From assembly GCF_006334915.2 (NCBI RefSeq), contig NZ_VDMA02000008.1, positions 62,001-126,000 on the forward strand: a stretch of 64,000 nucleotides of DNA. The letters run 5' to 3'. Position 1 is the stretch's first letter, and each line of letters opens with the position of its first letter. Source of the DNA: Microbispora catharanthi. GTDB lineage: Bacteria > Actinomycetota > Actinomycetes > Streptosporangiales > Streptosporangiaceae. The position numbers and the translations under genes were made by a program. Positions 36,586-45,181 of the stretch are shown here, piece by piece. The notes below the pieces were generated by a model. It ran no database searches and was not told the origin of the DNA. It saw only the letters and a list, made by a program, of their open reading frames with translations.

Positions 36586-37214
36586 GCGTCACCCACACCG
36601 ACGGCTTCCCCATCCAACCTGCGCCGACCGACGCGCTGCTGATCGGCATGGGGGAGCGCTACGACGTGCTGGTGACCCTCAAGGACGGCGTGTTCCCGCT
36701 GGTCGCCGCCGCCGAGGGTAAGAACGGCGCCGCCCGCGCGCTGGTCCGAACCTCCACAACGGGCCGGGCTCCTGACATCGACGTGCGGCCGCGAGAGCTG
36801 AAGGGCGGGATCCTCCGCTATGACGAGCTCCGTCCCGCGCAGAGTGTGAGGTTGCCGTCGAAGGCCGTCGACCGGACCATCCGATTGGAGCTGACCGGCA
36901 GCATGATGGCCTACGACTGGGCCATCAACGGCAAGCCGTACGACCCGAAGACCGTCCTCCCCGTCCGCGCCGGGGAACGGGTCCGGCTGCAGTTCGTCAA
37001 CCGGTCCCTGATGTGGCATCCCATGCACCTGCACGGCCACACCTTCGCCCTGACCGCCAGCGGGATCCGCAAGGACACCGCCATTGTGCTGCCGAACAGC
37101 ACTGTCGAGGCGGACTTCGACGCCGACAATCCCGGCTTGTGGATGATCCACTGCCACAACGTCTACCACGCCGAGGTCGGCATGATGACCACCCTCGGCT
37201 ACCTCCAGGCCTGA
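36582..37214 (+). pseudogene. Multicopper oxidase, C-terminal part
   Basis: 210 residues from an ATG that overlaps the upstream stop. The frame is open back to about 36545, where DTAFRVALGGHRM, the end of domain 2 in normal enzymes, can be read. The third cupredoxin domain is complete: HPMHLHGH and HCHNVYHAEVGMM carry the type 1, 2 and 3 copper ligands. The deletion therefore removed roughly 100 codons between VEDPHEP and DTAFRV and shifted the frame. No Shine-Dalgarno or secretion signal precedes this ATG. Confidence 0.8.
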
Positions 37215-37277
37215 TCATCTGGGGTGGCGCGTATCCGCCCTTGCCCAGCATCGTGACCATCGACGGCCGGCGATCTC

Positions 37278-37733
37278 TCAGGTGCCCGCTGCGGCGGTGG
37301 TCTCACGCAGAGCACGGGTGAGGGCGGGCAGCGCCACGGCCAGAGCGGAGCGTTCGGCGCCCGAAAGCCTCGTGAGCACCTGGCCGTGACGCTCGTGCAG
37401 GTGCGTTGACATTCGTGCCACGACTGCACGACCGGCGTCACTCAGCATGAGGCGGTAGTAGCGACGGTTGGCCTGATCGCGTTCCCGGACGAGCCAGCCC
37501 TTGCGCTCCAGCCCCGCGATAAGGCGGCTGACGCTGCTCTTCTCCAGGCGTAGACGGTCGGCGATGTGCTGCTGCGGCACCGGGCCGGTGTGCCAGATCT
37601 CCAGGAGGGCCAGTCCTTCGGAGAGAGTCATCGTCAGATCCGGCACCAGTGCGTCGCCCCGCTGAAGGCCCATCTCGATGACGAGCTCCATCAGGAGCGC
37701 TTCGAGGCCGTCGGGCGTCGGTTCCTGCTGCAC
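37278..37733 (-). CDS. MarR family transcriptional regulator
   Basis: 151 residues. The winged helix is VPQQHIADRLRLEKSSVSRLIAGLERKGW with the wing VRERDQANRRYYRL, flanked by dimerisation helices. It is divergent from a DHA2-type efflux pump, and two copies of a 17-bp dyad lie between the genes. It probably represses itself and the pump and releases DNA on binding a toxic small molecule. Confidence 0.88.
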   Translation of the reverse strand: MQQEPTPDGLEALLMELVIEMGLQRGDALVPDLTMTLSEGLALLEIWHTGPVPQQHIADRLRLEKSSVSRLIAGLERKGWLVRERDQANRRYYRLMLSDAGRAVVARMSTHLHERHGQVLTRLSGAERSALAVALPALTRALRETTAAAGT

Positions 37734-37744
37734 AGATCCTCCAC

Positions 37745-37761
37745 AGTTGCAAGATACAACT
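37745..37761. promoter_or_regulatory. MarR operator candidate 1
   Basis: AGTTGCA-N3-TACAACT. A second copy with the same arms lies 39 bp on at 37784-37800. This copy overlaps the promoter region of the MarR gene. Confidence 0.65.
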
Positions 37762-37783
37762 CTGCTCGCTACCCTCTCTTAAG

Positions 37784-37800
37784 AGTTGCATCATACAACT
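37784..37800. promoter_or_regulatory. MarR operator candidate 2
   Basis: AGTTGCA-N3-TACAACT, identical in its arms to the copy at 37745-37761 and nearer the MFS efflux gene. Confidence 0.65.
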
Positions 37801-38019
37801 TTCACGAGGGGGTGGGACCGTGGCAGTTACGCAGATACCGCAGGACATGCGGGATCGCTGCACGTCGTGCCCACGTCGGCCGACCTCGAGCCGGGAGTCG
37901 CCATGGTTGCCCTGCCCGCCCCCGTGATTGAGCCGCGCCAACCCGTACCTGGCTGTTGGACTTATCCGCTGCGCTTGGGTTCGTCGTGCAGCCTTCAAAT
38001 CCCCTTCCGGAGGTCCCTC

Positions 38020-39465
38020 GTGAGCCATCCCGTCTCTGCTCACCATCCGCATGCCGTGCAGGCACATCCCGAGACCCCACCTGACCGGCGCCGCTGGGCG
38101 GCCCTCGCGTTGGTGTGCCTGGCCCAGTTCATGCTGATCCTCGACGTCACCGTCGTGAACGTCGCGCTGCCCAGCATGAGCGCCGACCTTCACTTGGACC
38201 GCGAAACGCTCACGTGGGTGGTCACCGCCTACACCCTCTGCTTCGGAGGGCTGATGCTGCTGGGCGGCCGGCTCGCGGACGGGCTCGGCGCGCGACGGAC
38301 CCTGCTGGCCGGTCTCGCCGTCTTCACCCTCGCGTCGCTTGGAACGGGCCTGGCCCCAAGCGGATCCGTGCTGATCGCCGGTCGTGTCGCGCAGGGAGTC
38401 GGAGCGGCCCTGCTCTCGCCGGCGGCGCTGTCCATCGTCACGACCGCCTTCCACGGCGCTGAGCGCAACAAAGCGCTGGGCGTCTGGGCCGCTCTGGGCG
38501 GCATCGGATCGGCGGCGGGAGTCATCCTGGGCGGCGCGATCACGGCCGGCCCCGGCTGGGAATGGGTGTTCTTCATCAACGTCCCTGTCGGCGTCGTGGT
38601 GCTGGTCGCCCTGCCGTTCACCGTCCCGGCCCCAGCACGCCAGGCTCAGCGGGGTCGGATCGATCTACTCGGGGCGCCGCTGGTCACCGGGGCGACCGCC
38701 TCCCTCATCTACGGCCTGGTCAAAGCGGGCGACGCCGGCTGGGGCGGGACGGCGACGCTCGTGGCACTGATCGCCGCCCTGGCGCTGTACGCCGGGTTCG
38801 CCATCGTGGAAGGGCGGGTTCGTGCGCCGCTCATGGACGTTCGCATGCTCTCCCGGCGTCCCGTCCTCGCGGGTGCCTTCCTCATGCTGGTCGCCAGCGC
38901 GTTGCTGATCGGATTCTTCTTCCTCGGTTCCGTCTACCTTCAGCACGCCCGCGGTTACACCGCCCTCGGCACCGGCCTCATGTTCCTGCCCGTCGCGGTG
39001 GCCACCGGAATCGGTGCGCACGTCGGCAGTCGTCTCGTCGGGCGCACAGGCAGCCGTCCGATCGCCGCCGCGGGGTTGGCGCTCGCCGCCGCCGGTTCCT
39101 GGCTGCTCACCGGCCTGTCTGCGGAGGCCGACGTCTGGGCGGTCCTGGTCCCCGGTTTCGCCGTGGCAGCCGCCGGCCTCGGCGCCGTGTTCGTCGCAGC
39201 CACCACCTCCGCACTCGGCTACATCTCTCATCAGGAGGCCGGCCTTGCATCCGGCGTGGTCAACACGTTCCACGAGGTCGGCGGGTCGGTCGGCGTCGCC
39301 GTCGTCTCCACCGTCGCGGCCGGCGGTATCGAGACCGGCACGATCACCGGCTTCGGAACGGCCTTCACGGTGTGCGCCGTCAGCGCCGCCCTCGGCGCCC
39401 TCGTCGCCCTGACTCTGGTCCCAGGCGGCAGACCACAGCACGTCGCGGGGCCGCACGCACACTGA
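38020..39465 (+). CDS. MFS drug efflux transporter, DHA2 (EmrB/QacA) type
   Basis: 481 residues from the GTG at 38020, with GGAGG six bases upstream; the longer frame back to 37786 would run through an operator. About 14 membrane helices are predicted. Motif C-like GALLSPAALSIV, motif A (GGRLADGLGARR) and LDVTVVNVALPSM in helix 1 (motif D1) mark the DHA2 family, which exports drugs by proton antiport. It is controlled by the divergent MarR gene. It lies inside the copper block, but its regulator sites differ. Confidence 0.88.
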   Translation: MSHPVSAHHPHAVQAHPETPPDRRRWAALALVCLAQFMLILDVTVVNVALPSMSADLHLDRETLTWVVTAYTLCFGGLMLLGGRLADGLGARRTLLAGLAVFTLASLGTGLAPSGSVLIAGRVAQGVGAALLSPAALSIVTTAFHGAERNKALGVWAALGGIGSAAGVILGGAITAGPGWEWVFFINVPVGVVVLVALPFTVPAPARQAQRGRIDLLGAPLVTGATASLIYGLVKAGDAGWGGTATLVALIAALALYAGFAIVEGRVRAPLMDVRMLSRRPVLAGAFLMLVASALLIGFFFLGSVYLQHARGYTALGTGLMFLPVAVATGIGAHVGSRLVGRTGSRPIAAAGLALAAAGSWLLTGLSAEADVWAVLVPGFAVAAAGLGAVFVAATTSALGYISHQEAGLASGVVNTFHEVGGSVGVAVVSTVAAGGIETGTITGFGTAFTVCAVSAALGALVALTLVPGGRPQHVAGPHAH

Positions 39466-39589
39466 GGGACCCGGACTTCAGGCTCCCCGCCTGTTGACTC
39501 CGACGTTGCCGGCCATGCTTCGGCCGCTATCCCCCGCACAGTGAAATCGGCCGGCAGGGCGCACTAAGCCGTCCCTCACAACCCTGCAT

Positions 39590-39607
39590 CTACTATCGAC
39601 GATAGGA
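39590..39607. promoter_or_regulatory. Copper-regulon operator candidate C (CTACTA-N7-TAGGA)
   Basis: It contains the perfect dyad CTATCG-A-CGATAG (39593-39605), 35 bp before the P-type ATPase start. The sequence is almost identical to site B at 35471-35488. Confidence 0.7.
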
Positions 39608-39641
39608 CTTTGGCTGACTCGCAGGTGCTGGAGATGACGCG

Positions 39642-42170
39642 GTGGTGAATGAGCTGGGTGCGTGGGATAGCGGTAAGGACCGGAGCACGGCGGTTCTCGA
39701 CGTCAGCGGACTGCACTGGGCCACGGAGCAGAACATCGTCGCCTCGCGGCTGGGCCGACGGCCGGGTGTTCTGGAGGTCGAGGTCAATCCGGTGGCCCAA
39801 ACGGCCACAGTGGTGTTCGACCCCTCTCGAACGTCCCTGGCTGAGTTGCGAGACTGGATCCGCGAATGCGGATACCACTGTGCCGGCCAGTCTGTTCCCT
39901 CCCATATTTGTGACCCCATGGCTGAGCCTGATCCACCCGCATCAGGTGGGACGAGCACTTCTGCCATCGACGACGTCGCCAAGCGGGTCGCGAGTCCGGG
40001 GCGCGATCACGCGACCATGGCCGGGCACGGCGCACACATGCACGCAGGCATGGGCGAATCCACGGCGTCGGGACACGAGGCGATTGCGCATGGCGGATAC
40101 GTGAAGCACGGCTCCGCAGGTCACGCCGAGGCGGCGATGTCCCCGCACGAGATGATGGGCCACGGCGGGCACGCCGGCATGTCGATGGCGGCGATGGTGG
40201 CCGACATGCGCAACCGCTTCCTTGTCGCACTGCTGTTCTCGATCCCGATCCTGATGTGGTCGCCGATCGGCACCGAGGTGTTCGGCCTGCACGTCCCGGT
40301 TCCGTTCGGGCTGCGGCAAGACGTGTGGGCGCTGCTGCTCAGCCTCCCCGTGATCTTCTACTCCTGCTGGATCTTCTTCGACGGGGCCGTGCGGGCCCTG
40401 CGGGCGCGCACGCTCGACATGATGGTGCTGGTCGCCGTCGCGGTCGGAGCGGGCTGGCTCTATTCGGTGGTCGTGACGCTGACCGGCGGCGGTGAGGTCT
40501 TCTACGAGGCGGCCACCGTGCTGGCGGCCTTCGTGCTGCTGGGGCACTGGTTCGAGATGCGGGCCCGAGGCGGGGCCAACGACGCCATCCGTACTCTGCT
40601 CGATCTGGCGCCCCCGATGGCGATGGTCGTGCGCGACGGGACGCCGGTCGAAGTACCCACGGCCGAGGTGGTCGCCGGTGACCTGCTGCTGGTCCGTCCT
40701 GGAGCCAAGATTCCGGTCGACGGAGCCGTCGAGGAGGGCGAGAGCGAGGTCGACGAGTCCATGGTCACCGGCGAGAGCCTGCCGGTGCACAAGGAACCGG
40801 GCTCGGCCGTGGTCGGGGCGACGATCAACCGCAACGGCACCCTGCGCGTGCGGGCGACCAAGGTGGGCGCCGAAACCGCCCTCGCACAGATCGTGAAGCT
40901 CGTGCAGCAGGCGCAGAACTCCAAGGCGCCGGGCCAGCGGCTGGCCGACCGGGCCGCGTTCTGGCTGGTCCTCGTCGCGCTGATCGGCGGCGCGCTCACC
41001 TTCGCCGTATGGTTCCTGCTGGCCGGACGGCCGTTCGGAGTGGCGATCCTGTTCGCCATCACCGTCGTGGTCATCACCTGCCCGGACGCGCTCGGTCTCG
41101 CCACGCCCACGGCGATCATGGTGGGTACGGGTCTCGGTGCGAAGCGCGGCGTGCTGTTCAAGAACGCGATGGCTCTGGAGACCTCTGCACGCGTCCAGGT
41201 CGTGGTGCTGGACAAGACCGGCACGCTGACCAAGGGCGAGCCGGAGGTCACCGAAGTGATCGCGGATGGCGTGCCGGGGGATGAGCTGCTGCGGTTGGTG
41301 GCCGCGGTGGAGCGGGAGTCGGAGCATCCCTTGGCCCAGGCCGTCGTCCGGTACGCCGACGAGCAAGGTCTGGACGCCGTACGAGCGGAGCGGTTCGAAA
41401 ACATACCCGGCCACGGTGCCGTCGCCCAGGTGGCAGGACGCCGGGTGATGGTGGGCAACCGGAGACTGCTCGACCGTGAGGGCATCGCGCTGGGCGAACT
41501 GACACCGCAGCGCGACCAAGTTGCCTCAGGAGGTCGCACGGCCGTACTCGTGGCGATCGACGGCAGAGCGGCCGGAGTGATCGGGATCGCCGACGCTCCC
41601 CGGGAGACCTCCGCGGCGGCGGTGTCCGCGCTGCACGACCTCGGCGTCGAGGTGGTCATGCTCACCGGGGACAACGCCGCCACCGCTGAGCGGATCGCAC
41701 GCGCTCTGGGCATCGATACCGTGATCGCCGAAGTGCGGCCCGGGGACAAGGCGGCAAAGATCGCCGAACTGCAGGCCGACGGACGTACGGTGGCGATGGT
41801 CGGCGACGGCGTCAACGACGCCCCCGCACTCGCCCAGGCCGACCTCGGCATCGCGATCGGCGCGGGCACCGATGTGGCGATCGAGACCGCCGACCTCGTG
41901 CTGATGCGGTCCGATCCGCTGGACGTGCCGACCGCCCTGCGGATCGGCCGCGGAACGGTGCGCAAGATGCGGCAGAACCTGGGCTGGGCGATCGGCTACA
42001 ACACCTTGGCCCTGCCCATCGCTGCGGGTGTGTTCGAACCCGCCCTCGGCCTGGTGCTGCGCCCCGAGATCGCGGCGCTGTCGATGTCAGGCTCCAGCTT
42101 CATCGTGGCCATGAACGCCCTCGCGCTCAAGGGACTCAGGCTGCCCGCCGTGCAAGAGCGCAGTCACTGA
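39642..42170 (+). CDS. P1B-type heavy-metal (probably copper) translocating ATPase
   Basis: 842 residues from a GTG. Residues ~10-80 have an HMA-like fold but lack the CxxC metal site (GLHWATEQN instead). Residues ~115-185 are His/Met-rich, as in CopB. The pump core has the TGES motif in [15 protein letters not shown] (phosphorylated Asp, ~524), HPLAQ in the N domain and [10 protein letters not shown]. The membrane metal site in helix 6 reads CPD rather than CPC or CPH. GYN and MSGSS in later helices fit Cu+ pumps. It is preceded by operator C. Confidence 0.88.
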   Translation: MVNELGAWDSGKDRSTAVLDVSGLHWATEQNIVASRLGRRPGVLEVEVNPVAQTATVVFDPSRTSLAELRDWIRECGYHCAGQSVPSHICDPMAEPDPPASGGTSTSAIDDVAKRVASPGRDHATMAGHGAHMHAGMGESTASGHEAIAHGGYVKHGSAGHAEAAMSPHEMMGHGGHAGMSMAAMVADMRNRFLVALLFSIPILMWSPIGTEVFGLHVPVPFGLRQDVWALLLSLPVIFYSCWIFFDGAVRALRARTLDMMVLVAVAVGAGWLYSVVVTLTGGGEVFYEAATVLAAFVLLGHWFEMRARGGANDAIRTLLDLAPPMAMVVRDGTPVEVPTAEVVAGDLLLVRPGAKIPVDGAVEEGESEVDESMVTGESLPVHKEPGSAVVGATINRNGTLRVRATKVGAETALAQIVKLVQQAQNSKAPGQRLADRAAFWLVLVALIGGALTFAVWFLLAGRPFGVAILFAITVVVITCPDALGLATPTAIMVGTGLGAKRGVLFKNAMALETSARVQVVVLDKTGTLTKGEPEVTEVIADGVPGDELLRLVAAVERESEHPLAQAVVRYADEQGLDAVRAERFENIPGHGAVAQVAGRRVMVGNRRLLDREGIALGELTPQRDQVASGGRTAVLVAIDGRAAGVIGIADAPRETSAAAVSALHDLGVEVVMLTGDNAATAERIARALGIDTVIAEVRPGDKAAKIAELQADGRTVAMVGDGVNDAPALAQADLGIAIGAGTDVAIETADLVLMRSDPLDVPTALRIGRGTVRKMRQNLGWAIGYNTLALPIAAGVFEPALGLVLRPEIAALSMSGSSFIVAMNALALKGLRLPAVQERSH

Positions 42171-42208
42171 CGCGATTGGGAAGGTCATGGCATGTCCGCC
42201 GAAGACGC

Positions 42209-43144
42209 TCAGCAAGGAAGCGGCAGCATCATCACGCCCAGGGTCACCAGTACGGCGGGGACGCCGACCGCGGCGGCGACGGCGAACCACGACAGGGATC
42301 TGACGTGAGGCAGCCGTGGGGGCGTGTCTGGAGAGGTCAACCGGGCGATTCTCAGCCTGGCGATGTGCGTGGTGGCGGGGTTGACGGCCAGGGCACCCAC
42401 TGAGCACGACGCGACTGAGAGCTTCTGTAGCGCACCGATGAGCGGAGCCCTTCCATGGTGATGCGCCGCGTGGTCGTCGGCGGCCAGTTCCAGCAGGCCG
42501 GGCAGGGTGGTGTGCGCGAGCCGTAGCGTGCCGAGCCAGGGAACCGCGGCGCGCAGTGCGTCGGCCAGCATCAGGACCAGGTGGTGCCGCTGCCGCAGGT
42601 GCGCGCGCTCGTGGGCCAGCACCGCCTCCATCTCGGCCGGGCCGAGCCGGTCGAGTGCGCCTGTGGTCACGACGATGGGCCGTTCTCGCGCCGGCAGGCA
42701 GTAGATCATCGGCATGGGGTGCTCGAGCACGCGGACGTCCGGTGTCCCGGCGAGATCCCCCGCGACCACGTCGAGCATCTGCCGGTGCTCGCGGCGTTCC
42801 CGAACGGTCCGGACCACTCTGGGCACGGCCAGGCTAAGGGACGTGATCCCCGCCGCGAGAAGCAGAACTGTCCCGAGTGCCGCCGCCGGGGATATGGCAT
42901 GGCCGTCCTTCGGCAGGCAGTCGGCAAGCCAGTCGACGAGCCGGTGACCGGGAGTGGAGGGCCAGACGAGTGCGATAGCGGTCAGCCCGGTCAGGGCCAA
43001 CATGGTGCCGGTGAGGGCGGCGGTCCACAGTGCTACGGCGGTGCCGGGCAACCCTGCCGACCATCGCGCGCGCAGCAGCATGGGGCCCGCGAGGTGCCCG
43101 AGCAGGAACACGCATCCGGCCAAGGCGATGATTGCGGCGATCAT
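42209..43144 (-). CDS. M56 family membrane metallopeptidase (BlaR1-like)
   Basis: 311 residues with N-terminal membrane helices, the zinc motif VLAHERAHLRQRHH and LELAADDHAAHHHG with the third ligand region. The last gene of a minus-strand series DUF6153-DUF305-M56. A BlaI repressor gene lies across the shared intergenic region, so this is its likely sensor protease although the two are not adjacent. It converges with the P-type ATPase gene (38 bp gap). A hairpin at 43183-43213 separates it from DUF305. Confidence 0.82.
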   Translation of the reverse strand: MIAAIIALAGCVFLLGHLAGPMLLRARWSAGLPGTAVALWTAALTGTMLALTGLTAIALVWPSTPGHRLVDWLADCLPKDGHAISPAAALGTVLLLAAGITSLSLAVPRVVRTVRERREHRQMLDVVAGDLAGTPDVRVLEHPMPMIYCLPARERPIVVTTGALDRLGPAEMEAVLAHERAHLRQRHHLVLMLADALRAAVPWLGTLRLAHTTLPGLLELAADDHAAHHHGRAPLIGALQKLSVASCSVGALAVNPATTHIARLRIARLTSPDTPPRLPHVRSLSWFAVAAAVGVPAVLVTLGVMMLPLPC

Positions 43145-43182
43145 TCCCAGTTCTCACCTTCTCGCGCCTGGGATTCGAGGAA

Positions 43183-43213
43183 CGGGTGGGCGACGACCAC
43201 CGTCGCCCACCCG
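43183..43213 (-). terminator. Strong hairpin between DUF305 and M56 genes
   Basis: CGGGTGGGCGACG-N5-CGTCGCCCACCCG, a perfect 13-bp stem just after the DUF305 stop on the minus strand. It probably ends most transcripts and lowers M56 expression relative to DUF305. Confidence 0.65.
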
Positions 43214-43222
43214 CCGGGAGTC

Positions 43223-43843
43223 CTACCGCAGGAGCTTCTTCATGGTGGCGATCTCCGCGGACTGGCTGGTGATGATGGAGTCGGCCATCTGCTTGGCCGG
43301 TTCGTAGACGCCGGCTCCCTGCTCCTCCTTGGCCATGGTGACGGCGCCCTCATGGTGCTGGATCATCATCGTCAGGAACGCCTTGTCGAATGCGGCGCCC
43401 TTGAGGCCTTCGAGCTTCTTCATGTCCTCGCCGGACATCATGCCGGGCATGCCGTGGTCCATATGGTCCATCGGCATGCCGTCCTCGCCGGGGGCCTGAA
43501 CGCCCCAGCTTCGGAGCCAGCCGGTCATCGTCTGGATCTCGGGATCCTGGGCGGCCTCGATCTGCTTGGCCAGCTCCTTGACCTTGCTGCTGCCGGCGCG
43601 ATCCTCGGCCAGCTTCGCCATCTCAAGGGCCTGGCGGTGGTGCGGGATCATCATCTGCGCGAACCAGATGTCCCGGTCGTTGTGGTCCGCGGCCGGGCTG
43701 GTGGCAGGAGCCGGTGATTCGGCAGGCATCGCGGACATCGACGACGTGGCGGACATGTCGTGGGCCGCGGTGTCCGTGGAGCCGCAGGCACTGACGAGCA
43801 GACCGGCTCCGAGCAGGACGGCGGGAATGGCAAGTCGCTTCAT
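43223..43843 (-). CDS. DUF305 lipoprotein
   Basis: 206 residues. The N-terminal signal peptide ends with the lipobox VSAC near residue 20. The two DUF305 repeats FAQMMIPHHRQALEMAKL and FLTMMIQHHEGAVTMAKE carry the paired His and Met residues thought to bind copper, and the linker is Met/His-rich (DGMPMDHMDHGMPGMM). DUF305 proteins are frequently found with copper resistance genes. It would be anchored outside the membrane. It lies downstream of the second DUF6153-type gene. Confidence 0.85.
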   Translation of the reverse strand: MKRLAIPAVLLGAGLLVSACGSTDTAAHDMSATSSMSAMPAESPAPATSPAADHNDRDIWFAQMMIPHHRQALEMAKLAEDRAGSSKVKELAKQIEAAQDPEIQTMTGWLRSWGVQAPGEDGMPMDHMDHGMPGMMSGEDMKKLEGLKGAAFDKAFLTMMIQHHEGAVTMAKEEQGAGVYEPAKQMADSIITSQSAEIATMKKLLR

Positions 43844-43919
43844 GGATGAACACTCTCCGTGTGTAGGTGCAGGCAGGTCGCTGAAGCTCGACGGCGAGGC
43901 AGGCCGTCGAGCGCGCCTT

Positions 43920-44357
43920 CTACACCCGGATCACACAGAGTTGCGCGAGGGTCGGCCCTCTGGGACGGGCGGTGGGCCCGCGGGGGAGGAACGACTGCAG
44001 GAACAGCCGGATCGGCGGGGCACCGAAGCGGCCTGCACCCACTATGACGAGGAGAAGTAGTAGGACCGACCCGGCCAGGAGGAGGGCGAGACAGACCTGG
44101 CCGCCGCCGTGACCCTGGTGGGGAGAGCTGGGTTCGTCACCGTGCCGGTCGTGGGGCCCCGCCATCGGCATCGCCGAGTGATCGCTTTCAGCGGAGTGCA
44201 GGGCCAGGACGCTAGGAGTGGGAAGAGGTCCAGGTGAGGGCTGCAGCCCGTGCATGGCGAGCAGGCCGCACAGGACGGCGGCGAGCAGGAGCAGTCCGCT
44301 CAAGGAAGCGAGCCTGCGCGCCACACCGTCCGTAGTCACAGTGGACACATTACCCAT
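43920..44357 (-). CDS. DUF6153-type membrane protein
   Basis: 145 residues from the ATG at 44357; the frame extends upstream, but the helix and operator positions favour this start. It has a first helix (LSGLLLLAAVLCGLLAMHGL), a His-rich external loop (HSAMPMAGPHDRHGDE), a second helix (LALLLAGSVLLLLLVIVGAG) and the ending PTLAQLCVIRV. It is a paralogue in layout of the protein at 35511-35930. It heads the minus-strand unit with DUF305, and operator D lies 50 bp upstream. Confidence 0.6.
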   Translation of the reverse strand: MGNVSTVTTDGVARRLASLSGLLLLAAVLCGLLAMHGLQPSPGPLPTPSVLALHSAESDHSAMPMAGPHDRHGDEPSSPHQGHGGGQVCLALLLAGSVLLLLLVIVGAGRFGAPPIRLFLQSFLPRGPTARPRGPTLAQLCVIRV

Positions 44358-44406
44358 GGATCCAGGCCCTTCCCGCATCACCTGGCAATGCCTTCCTAAG
44401 CACTCA

Positions 44407-44424
44407 CTACTACCCGCACTAGTG
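44407..44424. promoter_or_regulatory. Copper-regulon operator candidate D (CTACTA-N7-TAGTG)
   Basis: Also readable as the wider dyad CACTA-N10-TAGTG. It lies 50 bp upstream of the DUF6153-DUF305 unit. Confidence 0.5.
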
Positions 44425-44743
44425 ACCGTGATGGCCTCCGGCGATGACCGAGACCGGAGGCAAAAGAAGCGAGCGATGGTGCCGTCTGGAGGACAGGAGA
44501 TCGGGAGACATCCGATAGCGCGATTGCCACGTACGCCTTGAACCACCACCTCGCTCTGCAGCGGGCTCGGCCATGTGGCGGCAGGTCGACGGTTGTGGGG
44601 CAAAACAGGGATACTGTGATCGTCAGCGCCGGAGGAGACACCGCGGATCCCGTCGCGGCATCCCGAGGGCAGTGGTTGATCGACTGTCACTGCCTACGAC
44701 AGGAGTCCGGAGTTGGTGACCGCTTTGTCGCGTCAGGCCTGAT

Positions 44744-44761
44744 CTACTACCTTACCTAGGA
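44744..44761. promoter_or_regulatory. Copper-regulon operator candidate E (CTACTA-N7-TAGGA)
   Basis: It lies 21 bp before the BlaI/CopY-family gene, fitting autoregulation. Its flanks (TCTACTA...TAGGA) match site C exactly at the arms. Confidence 0.55.
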
Positions 44762-44781
44762 AGGACGAAGGCGGAGGAGAC

Positions 44782-45141
44782 GTGCGCGAGTTCGGCAAGC
44801 TCGAGGCAGCGGTGATGGACCGCGTCTGGGCTCTCGGCCGGCCCGTGTCCGTACGCGAGGTGCTCACCGAGCTCCAGAAGAGCCGCGACATCGCCTACAC
44901 CACGGTGATGACGGTGATGGACACCCTGCACGGCAAGGGCTGGCTACGCCGCCGGTTGGAGGGCCGCGCCTACAGTTACGAGGCTGTGGCCTCGCGCGAG
45001 GCGTACACGGCTCGTCTGATGCGCGGAGCGCTGGCGACGAGCAACAACCAGGCGGCGGCGTTCGTCCACTTCCTCGCCGAGCTCACCCCTACGGAGGCGG
45101 AGGCGCTTCGGCAGGCGTTGAAGATCGTGCCCCCGAGCTGA
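44782..45141 (+). CDS. BlaI/MecI/CopY family repressor, probable regulator of the copper block
   Basis: 119 residues from a GTG with GGAGGAG upstream. The winged helix (LEAAVMDRVWALGRPVSVREV, AYTTVMTVMDTLHGKGWLRR) is followed by a C-terminal helix pair. It lacks the CxC clusters of enterococcal CopY, so metal would be sensed indirectly, perhaps through the M56 protease at 42209-43144. Its own promoter carries site E. It is a second BlaI in this window; the other, at 15974-16366, has operators with a 6-bp rather than 7-bp spacer. Confidence 0.85.
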   Translation: MREFGKLEAAVMDRVWALGRPVSVREVLTELQKSRDIAYTTVMTVMDTLHGKGWLRRRLEGRAYSYEAVASREAYTARLMRGALATSNNQAAAFVHFLAELTPTEAEALRQALKIVPPS

Positions 45142-45181
45142 CCTCCGCCCACCCAACAGGTTCCGGTTCGATTCAGCGCAC

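Larger units (their letters stand above)
44358..44781. other. Divergent promoter region with two copper-regulon sites
   Basis: This 424-bp gap between the DUF6153-DUF305-M56 unit and the BlaI gene contains sites D and E. No convincing ORF or RNA gene was seen. Confidence 0.5.
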
